Shown: positions 27,291 through 36,468, counted from the first letter of the stretch. The stretch is DNA of 64,000 nucleotides from Achromobacter sp. AONIH1 (GCF_002902905.1 NZ_CP026124.1:2604001-2668000); one strand, 5' to 3'. Notes: a model not told the origin generated them from the letters alone. Program-made: numbers and translations.

Positions 27291-28517
27291 TCAGTCCCGC
27301 ACCAGATACGCCTCGCCGCCCGGTTTCAGATACGGCGTCAGCGCCTTGAACGGCACCTGGGCATGCGTGCCCAAGCACGCGCCCGAGGCATGCCCCACGC
27401 CCGACACCGACAGGCTCAACGCGCCCGGCGCCTGCGCGCCCAGCGCCAGATACTCCGGCCACAGGTCCGCGCAATCTTCCAGGTTCGGATGCTGGTCGGC
27501 CTTGCTGGCGTCCGGCCCCTGGTCCACCGCCTGCTTCACCAGCGTCAGCAGCGCTGCGCTCTTCTCGCCGCCGAACGTGCGCTTGCCGGGCACATAGGCG
27601 TCAAACACCCGGTTCCAGTCCAGATACTCGCCGCGCAGCAGGTCGAAGGTATAGGCATCGAAATGGTTGTACGGATGCGCGCCGCCGCAATCCAGGCTGC
27701 CCGATTCCGTCACGGTCATCAGCGCGCGCGACAGCCAGGTCACTTTCACATCCTCTTCATCAAACCCGCCCAGCGTGCCCGCCATGGGATTGGTGCTGGT
27801 GTACGCGGTCGCCTTGCAGTCCAGCGCGCCCAGGCTCTTTTGCCAATGGCGCTGCTCCAGCAGGTAGTTGATGCGCTGCATGACCTGCGGGTCGGGATGG
27901 CGGGTCAGGCGGGGATAGGGGAATTTGGTGCGCGGGTCCTGCCACATCTGATAGGCGACCGTGGCGTTGCCGATTTCCTTGCCGACGGGCTTGGCGTGGC
28001 CGGCGAGTTTCAGTGTGTCGTAGGGGGCGCGGGTGGAAGTGATGCCGGCGTTCAGGTCCACGTCGCCCAGGTTGACCTGGGTGGCGCGGGCTTGCTTGCG
28101 GTCTTGTTCGAGCTGGGCGGTGTCGTATTGGGCGACGCGTTTCAGGTCGAAATGGCGTTGCTTGCCGGTTTTGGCGTCGGTCCAGGTGCCTTTGTAGGAC
28201 GTGGGGGTGAGGGTGCCTTGCCAGGTGGCGGCGGGGGTGGAGGTGTTGGGGGAGGGGGAGGGTTCGGTCAGGGAGGCGGCGGTGCCGGTCAGGGGGATGT
28301 CTGTGCCGTGGGCGGGGTAGAAGTAGCGGCCGGTTAGGGGGCTGCTGGATGGGGTGGGGGGGGCGTCCAGTTCTAGGACGATGGTGCCGGCGCCTTGGAG
28401 GGGGCCGGTGTAGATGGTGCGGGGGGTGGCGAGGGCTTGGGTGCTGAGTAGGGATAGGGCGGCCAGGGTTAGCGTGGGGAGGAAAATTTGGCGACGATGG
28501 GGGATGAGCAGAGACAT
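27291..28517 (-). CDS. Secreted hypothetical protein with DUF3298-like C-terminal region
   Basis: About 408 residues from ATG 28517, which begins a signal-like segment (IFLPTLTLAALSLLSTQALA). A Thr/Pro/Ser-rich region (~45-110) is followed by a C-terminal domain with GAHPYNHFDAYTFDLLRGEY, similar to the DUF3298/RsiV-type beta-fold. The coding strand of the first ~250 bases is unusually C-rich. The ORF could start 30 bases upstream, but that removes the signal from the N terminus. Probably periplasmic; function unknown. Confidence 0.75.
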   Translation of the reverse strand: MSLLIPHRRQIFLPTLTLAALSLLSTQALATPRTIYTGPLQGAGTIVLELDAPPTPSSSPLTGRYFYPAHGTDIPLTGTAASLTEPSPSPNTSTPAATWQGTLTPTSYKGTWTDAKTGKQRHFDLKRVAQYDTAQLEQDRKQARATQVNLGDVDLNAGITSTRAPYDTLKLAGHAKPVGKEIGNATVAYQMWQDPRTKFPYPRLTRHPDPQVMQRINYLLEQRHWQKSLGALDCKATAYTSTNPMAGTLGGFDEEDVKVTWLSRALMTVTESGSLDCGGAHPYNHFDAYTFDLLRGEYLDWNRVFDAYVPGKRTFGGEKSAALLTLVKQAVDQGPDASKADQHPNLEDCADLWPEYLALGAQAPGALSLSVSGVGHASGACLGTHAQVPFKALTPYLKPGGEAYLVRD

Positions 28518-28691
28518 TTCTTGGATTGTCCGAGAGTCAGGCTGCAATATAGTCGAAGGCTCTTGGAGGGGCCTGTACTGGAGGCCAACGCCGCTAAGAA
28601 GTCGTTGGATGAAAAGCTCAACTTATTTATGGACAATGTCCCCTTTCGGCCAGAAGCCGCCATTCGACAGTCGCCTCATATTCCCCAAGAA

Positions 28692-28720
28692 TTGGCAGTT
28701 GTCAGCGGGCGCGTCATAAT
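28692..28720 (+). promoter_or_regulatory. Sigma70-like promoter for the HEPN/ATPase operon
   Basis: TTGGCA at 28692-28697 and CATAAT at 28715-28720 are separated by 17 bases, 75 bases before the ATG. The surrounding DNA is AT-rich relative to the chromosome. Confidence 0.55.
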
Positions 28721-28794
28721 TGCGTATGGGCTAAGCACTATAGCTATTTTCTGGTTGTCTTCGCGCCATATTCACTGCAAAACAGGGGGTCCTA

Positions 28795-29517
28795 ATGGAT
28801 GTGATAGAGTATTATCGTGCTCTTTTGAAAAACTCGGACGTCGTCATGGATACGATGGTCGGCGCAAATGGAGCAAGTGCGGCACTGATAGCGTCGCACA
28901 ATTATCTGCTTGATTACGATTCACTGAAAATGGCGATCGCGCAACGGCCAGAAGCGACGGTCCTCGAATCAGCAGTAAAAGAATATCAATTCGCTCTTTT
29001 TGCATTGACTTCCGGGCAATATAGACACGCTTTTGGTGGGCTCAGGCTTTTTTTCGAACTCATGCTCGCTACGGTGCAGTTTTCGGCGCACGAAATTGAC
29101 TATAGAATGTGGGCAAAAGACTCGAAAGATATCCACTGGAGCGCATTGAAAGATCCGCAAAGTGGCGTATTTTCGACTAATTTTGTCAAGGCGTTTAATC
29201 CGGCATTTTCGGAATGTGCCAAGCAATATTTGGCTGTTGCTGAAGCGGTATATCGTGAATGTTCGGAATTTGTGCACGGAAATGCAGGCACCCACGCGAT
29301 CCTTCCAGCTGATATTGCATTTCAAGAACAGGCTTTTTTTTCTTGGCATGACAAAGCGAAGACAATGCGATTGGCGATCATTTTTGCCTTCTCTGCTCGA
29401 TACCTGAATTACGTTACTAGAGAGGCGGCGGATCGAATGGAACCGATAATTACGGATGCTCTAGGGAATTTGCCTCCGGTTCAGGCAATGTTCTCAAAAC
29501 CAGCGACAGGTGGATAA
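28795..29517 (+). CDS. HEPN-like helical protein, possible RNase component of a defence system
   Basis: A 240-residue, largely alpha-helical protein without signal or membrane segment. Near residue 154 it reads YRECSEFVHGN; R154 and H161 fit the Rx4-6H spacing of HEPN ribonucleases, and FVHGN is typical of HEPN-like helices. The ribosome site AGGGGG lies 5 bases before the ATG. The stop is 2 bases before the ATPase gene, so they form one operon. G+C is low (near 45% by eye), unlike the chromosome. The HEPN call rests on one motif and needs structural comparison; a Swt1/AbiV-type HEPN is one option, a non-catalytic helical partner another. Confidence 0.55.
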   Translation: MDVIEYYRALLKNSDVVMDTMVGANGASAALIASHNYLLDYDSLKMAIAQRPEATVLESAVKEYQFALFALTSGQYRHAFGGLRLFFELMLATVQFSAHEIDYRMWAKDSKDIHWSALKDPQSGVFSTNFVKAFNPAFSECAKQYLAVAEAVYRECSEFVHGNAGTHAILPADIAFQEQAFFSWHDKAKTMRLAIIFAFSARYLNYVTREAADRMEPIITDALGNLPPVQAMFSKPATGG

Positions 29518-29519
29518 CC

Positions 29520-31130
29520 ATGGTAGACTTTTTCTTTCGAACTGAGGATATCCGGCCGGAAGAGGTGCTTGACTATTTTGTTGAAACCTCGAAAGACCGT
29601 CAGATCGTTGACGAGCTAAAAAATCGAAATCCTGTTGTTTTGGTAGGGAGTCGAGGCGTCGGCAAGTCATTCTTGCTTCGAGTGGCACAAAAGGAGCTCA
29701 TGGATGCGTTCGAGACGGATCGCGTGTTCCCGATCTACATCAGCTTCGTCAGAAGTTCCTTGCTGCAGTCGTCCGATCCAGACCAGTTCAAACATTGGAT
29801 GCTTGCAAGAATTTGCTCGTCGGTAATGAGAGGCTTGGCAAAAGCCGGCTTGCTCGGTGGCATGCCCAAGACAATAAGGCTGCTAGCTGGTGGAGCGGTG
29901 ACGACATCGATTGGGCGCACGAAGATTGAGGAAATTGCTGACGCGTACGAAGCCTCTTGGAAAACGCCGAAAATCCCGGTGGAAGCAGACGATCTTCCTA
30001 GCATCGATGACTTCAAGGAAGCGTTAGAAGATCTGGCCGAGGAAATCAAAATCTCTCGGTTTGCCCTTCTCTTCGATGAGGCCGCGCACATATTTTTGCC
30101 GGAACAACAGCGGCAATTCTTTACGATGTTTAGAGATCTGCGATCGCACTGCATTACTTGCAATGCTGCGGTCTATCCAGGCGTAACGACGTTCGGTGAG
30201 ACTTTTCAACCGGTTCACGACGCGACGATGCTCACCATTGATCGCGATATCCTCGCGGATGACTATGTAGAGAATATGCGGGAAATCGTCCAAAAGCAGG
30301 CGGATAGCAATCTTCTCGCCCAAATTGCGCAGTATGGAAAGAATTTTGCCACTCTGGCGTACGCTGCGAATGGTAATCCTCGTCTATTGTTGAAGACGAT
30401 CGCTCATTGTCCGAAAATGAATTCTCAACAAGTAAACGAGATAATTAGGGAGTTTTATCGAACAGATATATGGGCCGAACACTCTACACTATCCGAAAAA
30501 TATCTGGGGCACAAAGCTCTAATTGATTGGGGTAGAGAGTTTATTGAAACCCAGGTGCTTCCAGATATTAAAGCGAAGAATGATCAGTATTTGGCTTCCG
30601 ATAAAGCCACGTCGGCTTTCTTTTGGATTAATAGAGATGCACCAGAACTGGTAAAAGAGGCATTGCGAGTCCTTGCCTATACTGGAATCGTGGTGGAGCA
30701 TGCGACCGGCATCAAGGCAAGCCGGGCCGAAATTGGAAAGCGTTACGTGATTAATTTAGGGTGTCTTTTCGCACTTGAGGCATCTCCAACGAATTCGGCT
30801 TTTGAAATTGCAAAGCAATTGACTCCAAAGAGGATGACCGAATACGGGTCGAATTTTCCGTTGTATAAAAAGCTGACTGACCAAGCGGCGCTGATCACTA
30901 ACGACGGCATGGAATTGGCGCTCAATGTTCAACTGGACAGGCCCGCCACTGTACTGGATTTGACAGCATGGCAGATAGAAAAATTGGCGGAGCTCGGGCT
31001 GAATACTGTGCGCGACGTTTTGAATGCAACAGAGGAGAAGCTTAAAGAGGCAAATTACGTTGGAGACGTGCGTGCGCGTCGAATGCGCAATGCAGCGGTT
31101 GCCGCAGTACTCGAGTATCTGTCGGGCTGA
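29520..31130 (+). CDS. ORC/CDC6-like AAA ATPase with C-terminal helix-hairpin-helix
   Basis: A 536-residue P-loop ATPase. Walker A GSRGVGKS at 43-50, Walker B FALLFDEAAH at 181-190 (D186, E187), then a winged-helix-like region. The extreme C terminus (~480-536: IEKLAELGLNTVRDVL, ATEEKLKEANYVG) resembles a helix-hairpin-helix or RNA-polymerase-alpha-CTD fold that binds DNA. The N terminus (FFFRTEDIRPEEVLDYFVET) is typical of ORC/CDC6-like ATPases found in defence loci. It is translationally adjacent to the HEPN-like gene; low GC. Inferred role: nucleic-acid-sensing switch that controls its partner. Confidence 0.8.
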   Translation: MVDFFFRTEDIRPEEVLDYFVETSKDRQIVDELKNRNPVVLVGSRGVGKSFLLRVAQKELMDAFETDRVFPIYISFVRSSLLQSSDPDQFKHWMLARICSSVMRGLAKAGLLGGMPKTIRLLAGGAVTTSIGRTKIEEIADAYEASWKTPKIPVEADDLPSIDDFKEALEDLAEEIKISRFALLFDEAAHIFLPEQQRQFFTMFRDLRSHCITCNAAVYPGVTTFGETFQPVHDATMLTIDRDILADDYVENMREIVQKQADSNLLAQIAQYGKNFATLAYAANGNPRLLLKTIAHCPKMNSQQVNEIIREFYRTDIWAEHSTLSEKYLGHKALIDWGREFIETQVLPDIKAKNDQYLASDKATSAFFWINRDAPELVKEALRVLAYTGIVVEHATGIKASRAEIGKRYVINLGCLFALEASPTNSAFEIAKQLTPKRMTEYGSNFPLYKKLTDQAALITNDGMELALNVQLDRPATVLDLTAWQIEKLAELGLNTVRDVLNATEEKLKEANYVGDVRARRMRNAAVAAVLEYLSG

Positions 31131-31223
31131 TAACGAAAACAGCCGTCAAACTAAATTGTGGAGGCTAGGAGAAACTTCCTCGTCTTCGGTGCTGCGGAAC
31201 TTAAAGCAAGACGCAAGGGATGT

Positions 31224-34200
31224 ATGGGAAAGAAGTCGCGAGAGAAGCGTGAACGTCGGGAGCGCGCTGACGCGAGGAATGCGGCGACGTCGCTGCTCAA
31301 ACAGATGCAGGAGTTCCACGGTAGATCAGAGCAACAGGAGGAGGCCGACCTGCACTTCCAGCGTGACGTAGTGGCTGTAGAGGCGGTACTGCGCAAATAC
31401 GTGCGCTTAGATGCCGCTGTAGCAGTGGCCGTATCAGACCTTTGGCCGCCGAATGTGGCTAGCCCTGTCAAGCACCTGTTAGCCTGGGCAGTGCTCCTGG
31501 GTCTTCAGAGCGACTCGAACGACGCGCAGTCAATCCAGACTCACGAAGACTTCGCCCGCTTTCTGGCGGAGCTCTACGCGGCTTGGCCGGAGTTCCCGAC
31601 GCTAGAGGACTGCCCCATCGAAGCAGATTGGGGCCGAGTTCGCGTCCCCCTTGGCGATAGCTACGTGCCGATGTTCTACGGCAGCTGCGTCGAGCGGCTT
31701 CCGGATTTTGTGCAGGCATTCCGCATCACGCATGCCGGCAACCAGGCAGCACTGGCCGACATGGACTTTGCTGTCGCTCTGCACGCTGACCTGATTGGGG
31801 CAGTTCCGAGCCCGGCCGACGCTGCATTCCCGGAGCCTGATCACGGTCACGTGGAGGTGCCGCCCGAGGATTTCTGGGCTTCGTGCCGTGCGGCGCTCCT
31901 TAGTACAGGCGCTCGGGTCGCCAAATGGCGAGCCAACGCAAGCGCCAAGCTGGTCACTTCCATGGGCGCATACAAGGCGCCACTGACTTGGGCGGCGTTT
32001 GGGGACGCTGTCCTCACGGGCGGAGCCCTGCCGTGCCTGGGCGTAGCGCAAGGCGAAACGTGGGTTCCAGTCTCGTTGCGGAGTGGACCGGGGGTCATCA
32101 TCGATCACTGGGCTGAAGTTGGGGCGCTAGGCATCACCGCGCAAACTCACAAGGCAGTCGGCCGTTATATCGCCGCCCGACTGCGACATGTGATCGTCGG
32201 CCCGATGAAGCTAATGGTCAGCCGACAAGAATTCTCAGCCCTGACGGTCAGCTGCACCAACACCGGAGGCTCAAAGGTACATCTGTTCTGCACCTGCGAC
32301 CATCGGTCACTTGAGGCTGCCGGCGCCGCGGCTTCCGCGGTCTATGCAGCTCTTCGCAGCGGCGGTGTCCTGAACCTGCGAAATGACGATGGGCGGGGTC
32401 TAACTTTCGGCCGAGGTGAGCAGGGCGGCCCCGGGGCTGACGATGTGCAGATAGTTATCGTCCTGACGCAGTCTGGTACTGGTTTCAACATGCTTGAGGC
32501 GCCCAAGCGGCCCACGAGGGTCATACCCTTGGCTGACTTCGTCAGCATCTTCGATGGCCTCGAGGACATGCAGGAGCTTGAGCAGTTCTGGAGCTTTGCG
32601 GACACACAGCGGGCAACGCTGTCGCCCTTCTCCCGCGCGCTTGCTGACCTCTTCGGGACGTTCAAGGACACGCACGGGGTGCTCGTAGAGGGAGCCATCA
32701 ACCCGATGATGATTACCCTAGATCCGCATTGGGGCAGCGGGTGGCGCTTCCGTAGCCTGACCGAGTTCTGGGCGTCGGCGCCGCCGCGCTTCCCGGACGG
32801 GTCGCCTGGATGGCACGTGAAGCGCACCGCCAAGGGGGTCGTTGAACTTCGCTCGCGTCACCATGCTGCGATGGCGTACTCCACCCAGGTCGGCTCCTGC
32901 ACCGTCCAAACAACGGTGACGGTGGAGCCCGGGCTGGAGGTCGAAGACGTCAAGATGGCGGACATGTTCGCGCAGATGGTTATCGACACGCTTCATGAGT
33001 GCGCAGGCGACTTCCAATCGGAAGCGCTATTTCAACGACAACAGCTGGTCTTCGCCTGCCGCGTCGCCGATCAGGGTCGAGTTGACCGAGAGCAGTTTCC
33101 GGCGCCTCTGGAGACCTTCGAGAAAATAGTGCTGTCTGCCACCGGAAGCGTGGCGAACCCAGCACGCGTTGAACTGAGACTGCATGCAACCGCCATACAG
33201 GCTGGCCTGAACGGGGCGCGGAACGCAGCCTTCGAGACCCGCTGCCTTCAAGAGGCATTTTCCGCCTGCACAGCGTCACTCGGCATCCCTGCCCCGCAGA
33301 ATCTTGCAACCCGACTGGCGGCCCTCGCGGCGAGACCCGCACGGTACCATCTGCAGATGGTGGAGCGGACGATAGACGTGCCCGACTTTGCTGACCCAGT
33401 CATTCCAACGCCAACGGAGTACAAGCTCGCGCGCAAGGCACTGGCCGTCGTGATGAAGGAAAGTGGGCTCGAGCCTGGTCGCTACGAGCTGCACGAGGCA
33501 AAGGTTCGCATCGACGCGGCTCGAGAACGCTTTCGCCTTCACCTCGAAAAGCGGCTTGCATCCCTGGATAGGGAGATGCTGGCCATGGCCTGTGTCGAGC
33601 AGCACGACGGCTTACTTCTTGCCAGGCGCATCCGCGAGACCCGAGTGCATCAGAGCCGCGTCCACCAAGTCGACTACGACCGCTTGGAAGCTCTCTCCGA
33701 GGCTCGGAAGGAGTTCGAACACACCGCTCGCAACTACCGGTACCTGTTGGAGAAGTCAGTCAACTCCACCACGAGTGGCCAGGAGCGAATCACGCCGCAG
33801 CTCCTGCGAGAACTCATTGGATTGGTTGACTGGTACATGGTTCTTGCGGGAGCCAGCGACGTGTTGCACAACCAGGTTGACGTAGGCGGCGTAGACATCG
33901 ACGACCAGTTCGTCCCCGAGGTCTTCTACTCTGAGACTTGGCAGGAGCAAGAGGAAGAGTACGCGCACGAGTTAGCGAGAATCAGGCTAGGCGAGGGCAT
34001 CAAGAATGCCGACGCCGTGGAGGGCGCAGCCGCGGAGCTTCTGGTGAGTGAAGAGCTCCAGAAGGCATTCCGGGCTGACGTGGGGTTCGAGCTGCAGAAG
34101 CTCCTGCAGGCCCTGGCGGTGTTTACCCAGCCGGTGCGCCATGGCTTGGCGGACGACTTGGCGTTGTTCTATCTTGGAGAGCCGGACCACCTTGCTCATG

Positions 34201-35018
34201 CCATCGTGCAGGGCTTTGAGGGAATCACGCTGGCCGAGGCTGCCGCAATCGTGTCGTTCCTGACGCTTTCGGGACCCGACATCAGGCGCCTGCCCGGCAA
34301 GGCAATCGACGAGAGCGATATCCCGTTCTGGGAGCACAGCAAGCGTCTTCATCGCTATGCCATCCGGCCTCTTGCCCCTGTCGGCAAGCAGGTCGTCTGG
34401 GGAGCCGAGCATGCTAGTCGGTCTCAGCTCATATGGCTGTCAGCCGTTCGAGACGGCGTTCTCCCAGCCGACTTCCGGTGGCCAAACGTCCAGGCAGTCG
34501 TCAAGTCCATCAAGAAATCCATTGAGGATGCGCTCGAGGACCGAGCCGTGGAGATCCTCAAGCGCCACACCCCGTACGTTGAAGGCGGCGTGGATTTCTT
34601 CCGTCGGTTTCGCAAGGATGGATTCGCAGACGTCGGGGACTACGACGTCCTCGCCTACTGGCCGGCCACGAACACGGTCCTCTATGCGGAATGCAAGTAC
34701 AACCAGACGACGCACTCAATAAAGGACTCGCGGCGGCTGCGAGACCGCATGTTCGGCGTGAGCGACGTGGACAGAGATGGCCAGTACAGTCGAATTCGCG
34801 GCCGTCGAGAGTTCCTGGCCCAGAATCGAGACAGGATGTTTGCCCTCTTAAAGTGGCCCAAGCCCGCGCAAGTGCCTCCCAGAGACGTGGAGGTTTATGT
34901 CAGCCGCGAGCTTCACTATTGGATGGTGCACCCGCCGTATGAGGTTCCCACCAAGTTCATCCGAGTGGACGCCTTGGATGCCTGGGTAACCAATGGGATG
35001 AGAACAGAGAAGCACTAG
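31224..35018 (+). CDS. Large protein of unknown family with C-terminal PD-(D/E)xK-like nuclease site
   Basis: 1,264 residues from ATG 31224, which has an AAGGGA ribosome site; a GTG 66 bases upstream is less likely. The first ~20 residues are strongly basic (KKSREKRERRERADAR). The middle ~1,000 residues match nothing I recognise; some segments look coiled (around 760-860). The C terminus reads GDYDVLAYWP and, 14 residues after D1141, E1156-C-K1158, the D...ExK spacing of PD-(D/E)xK nucleases. G+C is about 60%, between the low-GC pair upstream and the chromosome. Spacing (93 bases) is compatible with an operon, but the GC step suggests separate acquisition. Followed by an IS256-family insertion. 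Confidence 0.7.
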   Translation: MGKKSREKRERRERADARNAATSLLKQMQEFHGRSEQQEEADLHFQRDVVAVEAVLRKYVRLDAAVAVAVSDLWPPNVASPVKHLLAWAVLLGLQSDSNDAQSIQTHEDFARFLAELYAAWPEFPTLEDCPIEADWGRVRVPLGDSYVPMFYGSCVERLPDFVQAFRITHAGNQAALADMDFAVALHADLIGAVPSPADAAFPEPDHGHVEVPPEDFWASCRAALLSTGARVAKWRANASAKLVTSMGAYKAPLTWAAFGDAVLTGGALPCLGVAQGETWVPVSLRSGPGVIIDHWAEVGALGITAQTHKAVGRYIAARLRHVIVGPMKLMVSRQEFSALTVSCTNTGGSKVHLFCTCDHRSLEAAGAAASAVYAALRSGGVLNLRNDDGRGLTFGRGEQGGPGADDVQIVIVLTQSGTGFNMLEAPKRPTRVIPLADFVSIFDGLEDMQELEQFWSFADTQRATLSPFSRALADLFGTFKDTHGVLVEGAINPMMITLDPHWGSGWRFRSLTEFWASAPPRFPDGSPGWHVKRTAKGVVELRSRHHAAMAYSTQVGSCTVQTTVTVEPGLEVEDVKMADMFAQMVIDTLHECAGDFQSEALFQRQQLVFACRVADQGRVDREQFPAPLETFEKIVLSATGSVANPARVELRLHATAIQAGLNGARNAAFETRCLQEAFSACTASLGIPAPQNLATRLAALAARPARYHLQMVERTIDVPDFADPVIPTPTEYKLARKALAVVMKESGLEPGRYELHEAKVRIDAARERFRLHLEKRLASLDREMLAMACVEQHDGLLLARRIRETRVHQSRVHQVDYDRLEALSEARKEFEHTARNYRYLLEKSVNSTTSGQERITPQLLRELIGLVDWYMVLAGASDVLHNQVDVGGVDIDDQFVPEVFYSETWQEQEEEYAHELARIRLGEGIKNADAVEGAAAELLVSEELQKAFRADVGFELQKLLQALAVFTQPVRHGLADDLALFYLGEPDHLAHAIVQGFEGITLAEAAAIVSFLTLSGPDIRRLPGKAIDESDIPFWEHSKRLHRYAIRPLAPVGKQVVWGAEHASRSQLIWLSAVRDGVLPADFRWPNVQAVVKSIKKSIEDALEDRAVEILKRHTPYVEGGVDFFRRFRKDGFADVGDYDVLAYWPATNTVLYAECKYNQTTHSIKDSRRLRDRMFGVSDVDRDGQYSRIRGRREFLAQNRDRMFALLKWPKPAQVPPRDVEVYVSRELHYWMVHPPYEVPTKFIRVDALDAWVTNGMRTEKH

Positions 35019-35108
35019 GCAAGGTGAATTGAGGACTTGTAGCATGTCCGCGCGCCTGAGGGCGAGAATCATGGAAGGTATCGGCTCGAGTACGCGGTAA
35101 TCTCAGCG

Positions 35109-35116
35109 GAAAGTGC
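35109..35116. repeat. Left 8-bp target-site duplication of the IS256-family element
   Basis: GAAAGTGC immediately left of the IS, identical to 36461-36468. Confidence 0.9.
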
Positions 35117-36460
35117 GGGCCTGTCATTAATTTCGTGTTCAAGGCATAACATACGTCCAAGGAGCATGTATGCCTCGCACCCCGAAGTCCAAGCTGGCGG
35201 ATCTGCCGGCTATTCCCCGTGAGTTGTTGGAGTCGTTCGGTAACGGCCCGATGACGGCCGAAGCCATCAACGCCGCCTCTCTGGCCTTCAAGAAGGCCTT
35301 GATCGAACGAGCGCTCGCAGGTGAGATGAACCATCATCTAGGCTATCCGAGCGGTGCGGCCAAGCCGGCCGATGTCGCCAACCAGCGCAATGGCAAGGGC
35401 GCCAAGACGGTGCTCACCGAGGAAGGCCCTGTGCGTATCGAGGTGCCGCGCGACCGCGACGGCAGCTTCGCGCCGCTGCTTATCCCCAAGCACGAACGGC
35501 GTTTCACAGGTTTTGACGACAAGATCGTCGCCATGTACGCCCGAGGCATGACGGTGCGCGAGATCCAGGGATTTCTGCTGGAGCAATATGCCACCGAGGT
35601 CTCACCGGAGTTCATCAGTTCAGTGACCGATGAGGTCATGGCCGAGGTCACTGCCTGGCAGTCTCGGCCTCTGGAACCGATGTACCCGGTCGTCTTCTTT
35701 GACGCGCTGCGGGTCAAGATCCGCCAGGATGCGGTCGTACGCAACAAGGCCATCTACCTGGCGCTGGGTGTGTTGCCCGATGGTTCACGCGATATTCTTG
35801 GCCTTTGGATCGAGGGCACCGAAGGCGCCAAGTTCTGGATGAAGGTCTTCAATGATCTGAAGACCCGAGGCGTGGGCGATATCCTGATCGCCGTGAACGA
35901 TGGCTTGAAGGGCATGCCCGAGGCCCTGGCCGCTGTCTTTCCCGCGACCACGCTGCAAACCTGCATCGTGCATCTGATCCGCAACAGCCTGGATTATGCG
36001 ACTTGGAAGGACCGCAAGGCGCTTGCCGCAGCCATTCGGCCGATCTATACCGCCACGAGCGCCGAGACAGCCGAGGCTGAGCTTGATGCCTTCTCCGAAG
36101 GCCCCTGGGGGCAGAAATTCCCTACGATCCGCGCCGCGTGGCGCAGCGCCTGGGATCGCGTGATTCCCTTCTTCGCATTTCCGCCAGAGGTGCGCCGAGT
36201 GATTTATACGACCAACGCCATCGAGAGCATCAATGCCCAGTTGCGCAAGATCATCAAGACGCGAGGCCATTTCCCGTCCGACGATGCGGCAACAAAGCTG
36301 ATCTGGCTGGCCTTGCGCAATATCACCGCAGATTGGGGACGGCCGGCTCGCGATTGGAAGCAGGCCATGAACCAATTCGCTATCCTCTATCAGGAACGGT
36401 TCATCAGGCCTTCTGTGTAATTCCTAAGCCCGCCTTGAACACGGAATTTCTGACACTCCC
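35117..36460 (+). mobile_element. IS256-family insertion sequence, complete (1,344 bp)
   Basis: Imperfect ~29-bp terminal inverted repeats: left 35117-35145 and right 36432-36460, sharing GGG, TGTCA, AATT and CGTGTTCAAGGC. They enclose one intact transposase gene. An exact 8-bp duplication (GAAAGTGC) flanks it, as expected for IS256-family transposition (8-9 bp). Removing the element and one repeat rejoins an intergenic sequence, so no gene was broken. Confidence 0.92.
35170..36420 (+). CDS. IS256-family transposase
   Basis: 416 residues, full length for the family. Catalytic DDE: D in PVVFFDALRVKIR (~176), D in ILIAVNDGLKGMPEAL (~240), and E in RVIYTTNAIESINAQLRK (~345). The N-terminal segment and the CIVHLIRNSL motif are typical. 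ATG 35170 is preceded by AAGGAG at 35159-35164. The frame is unbroken, so the element may be active. Confidence 0.95.
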   Translation: MPRTPKSKLADLPAIPRELLESFGNGPMTAEAINAASLAFKKALIERALAGEMNHHLGYPSGAAKPADVANQRNGKGAKTVLTEEGPVRIEVPRDRDGSFAPLLIPKHERRFTGFDDKIVAMYARGMTVREIQGFLLEQYATEVSPEFISSVTDEVMAEVTAWQSRPLEPMYPVVFFDALRVKIRQDAVVRNKAIYLALGVLPDGSRDILGLWIEGTEGAKFWMKVFNDLKTRGVGDILIAVNDGLKGMPEALAAVFPATTLQTCIVHLIRNSLDYATWKDRKALAAAIRPIYTATSAETAEAELDAFSEGPWGQKFPTIRAAWRSAWDRVIPFFAFPPEVRRVIYTTNAIESINAQLRKIIKTRGHFPSDDAATKLIWLALRNITADWGRPARDWKQAMNQFAILYQERFIRPSV

Positions 36461-36468
36461 GAAAGTGC
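36461..36468. repeat. Right 8-bp target-site duplication of the IS256-family element
   Basis: GAAAGTGC immediately right of the IS, matching 35109-35116. Confidence 0.9.

Noticed and set aside
28488..28913. 141-codon plus-strand frame upstream of the HEPN-like gene
   Set aside because: It overlaps two better-supported genes and spans a promoter-like region; composition is irregular.
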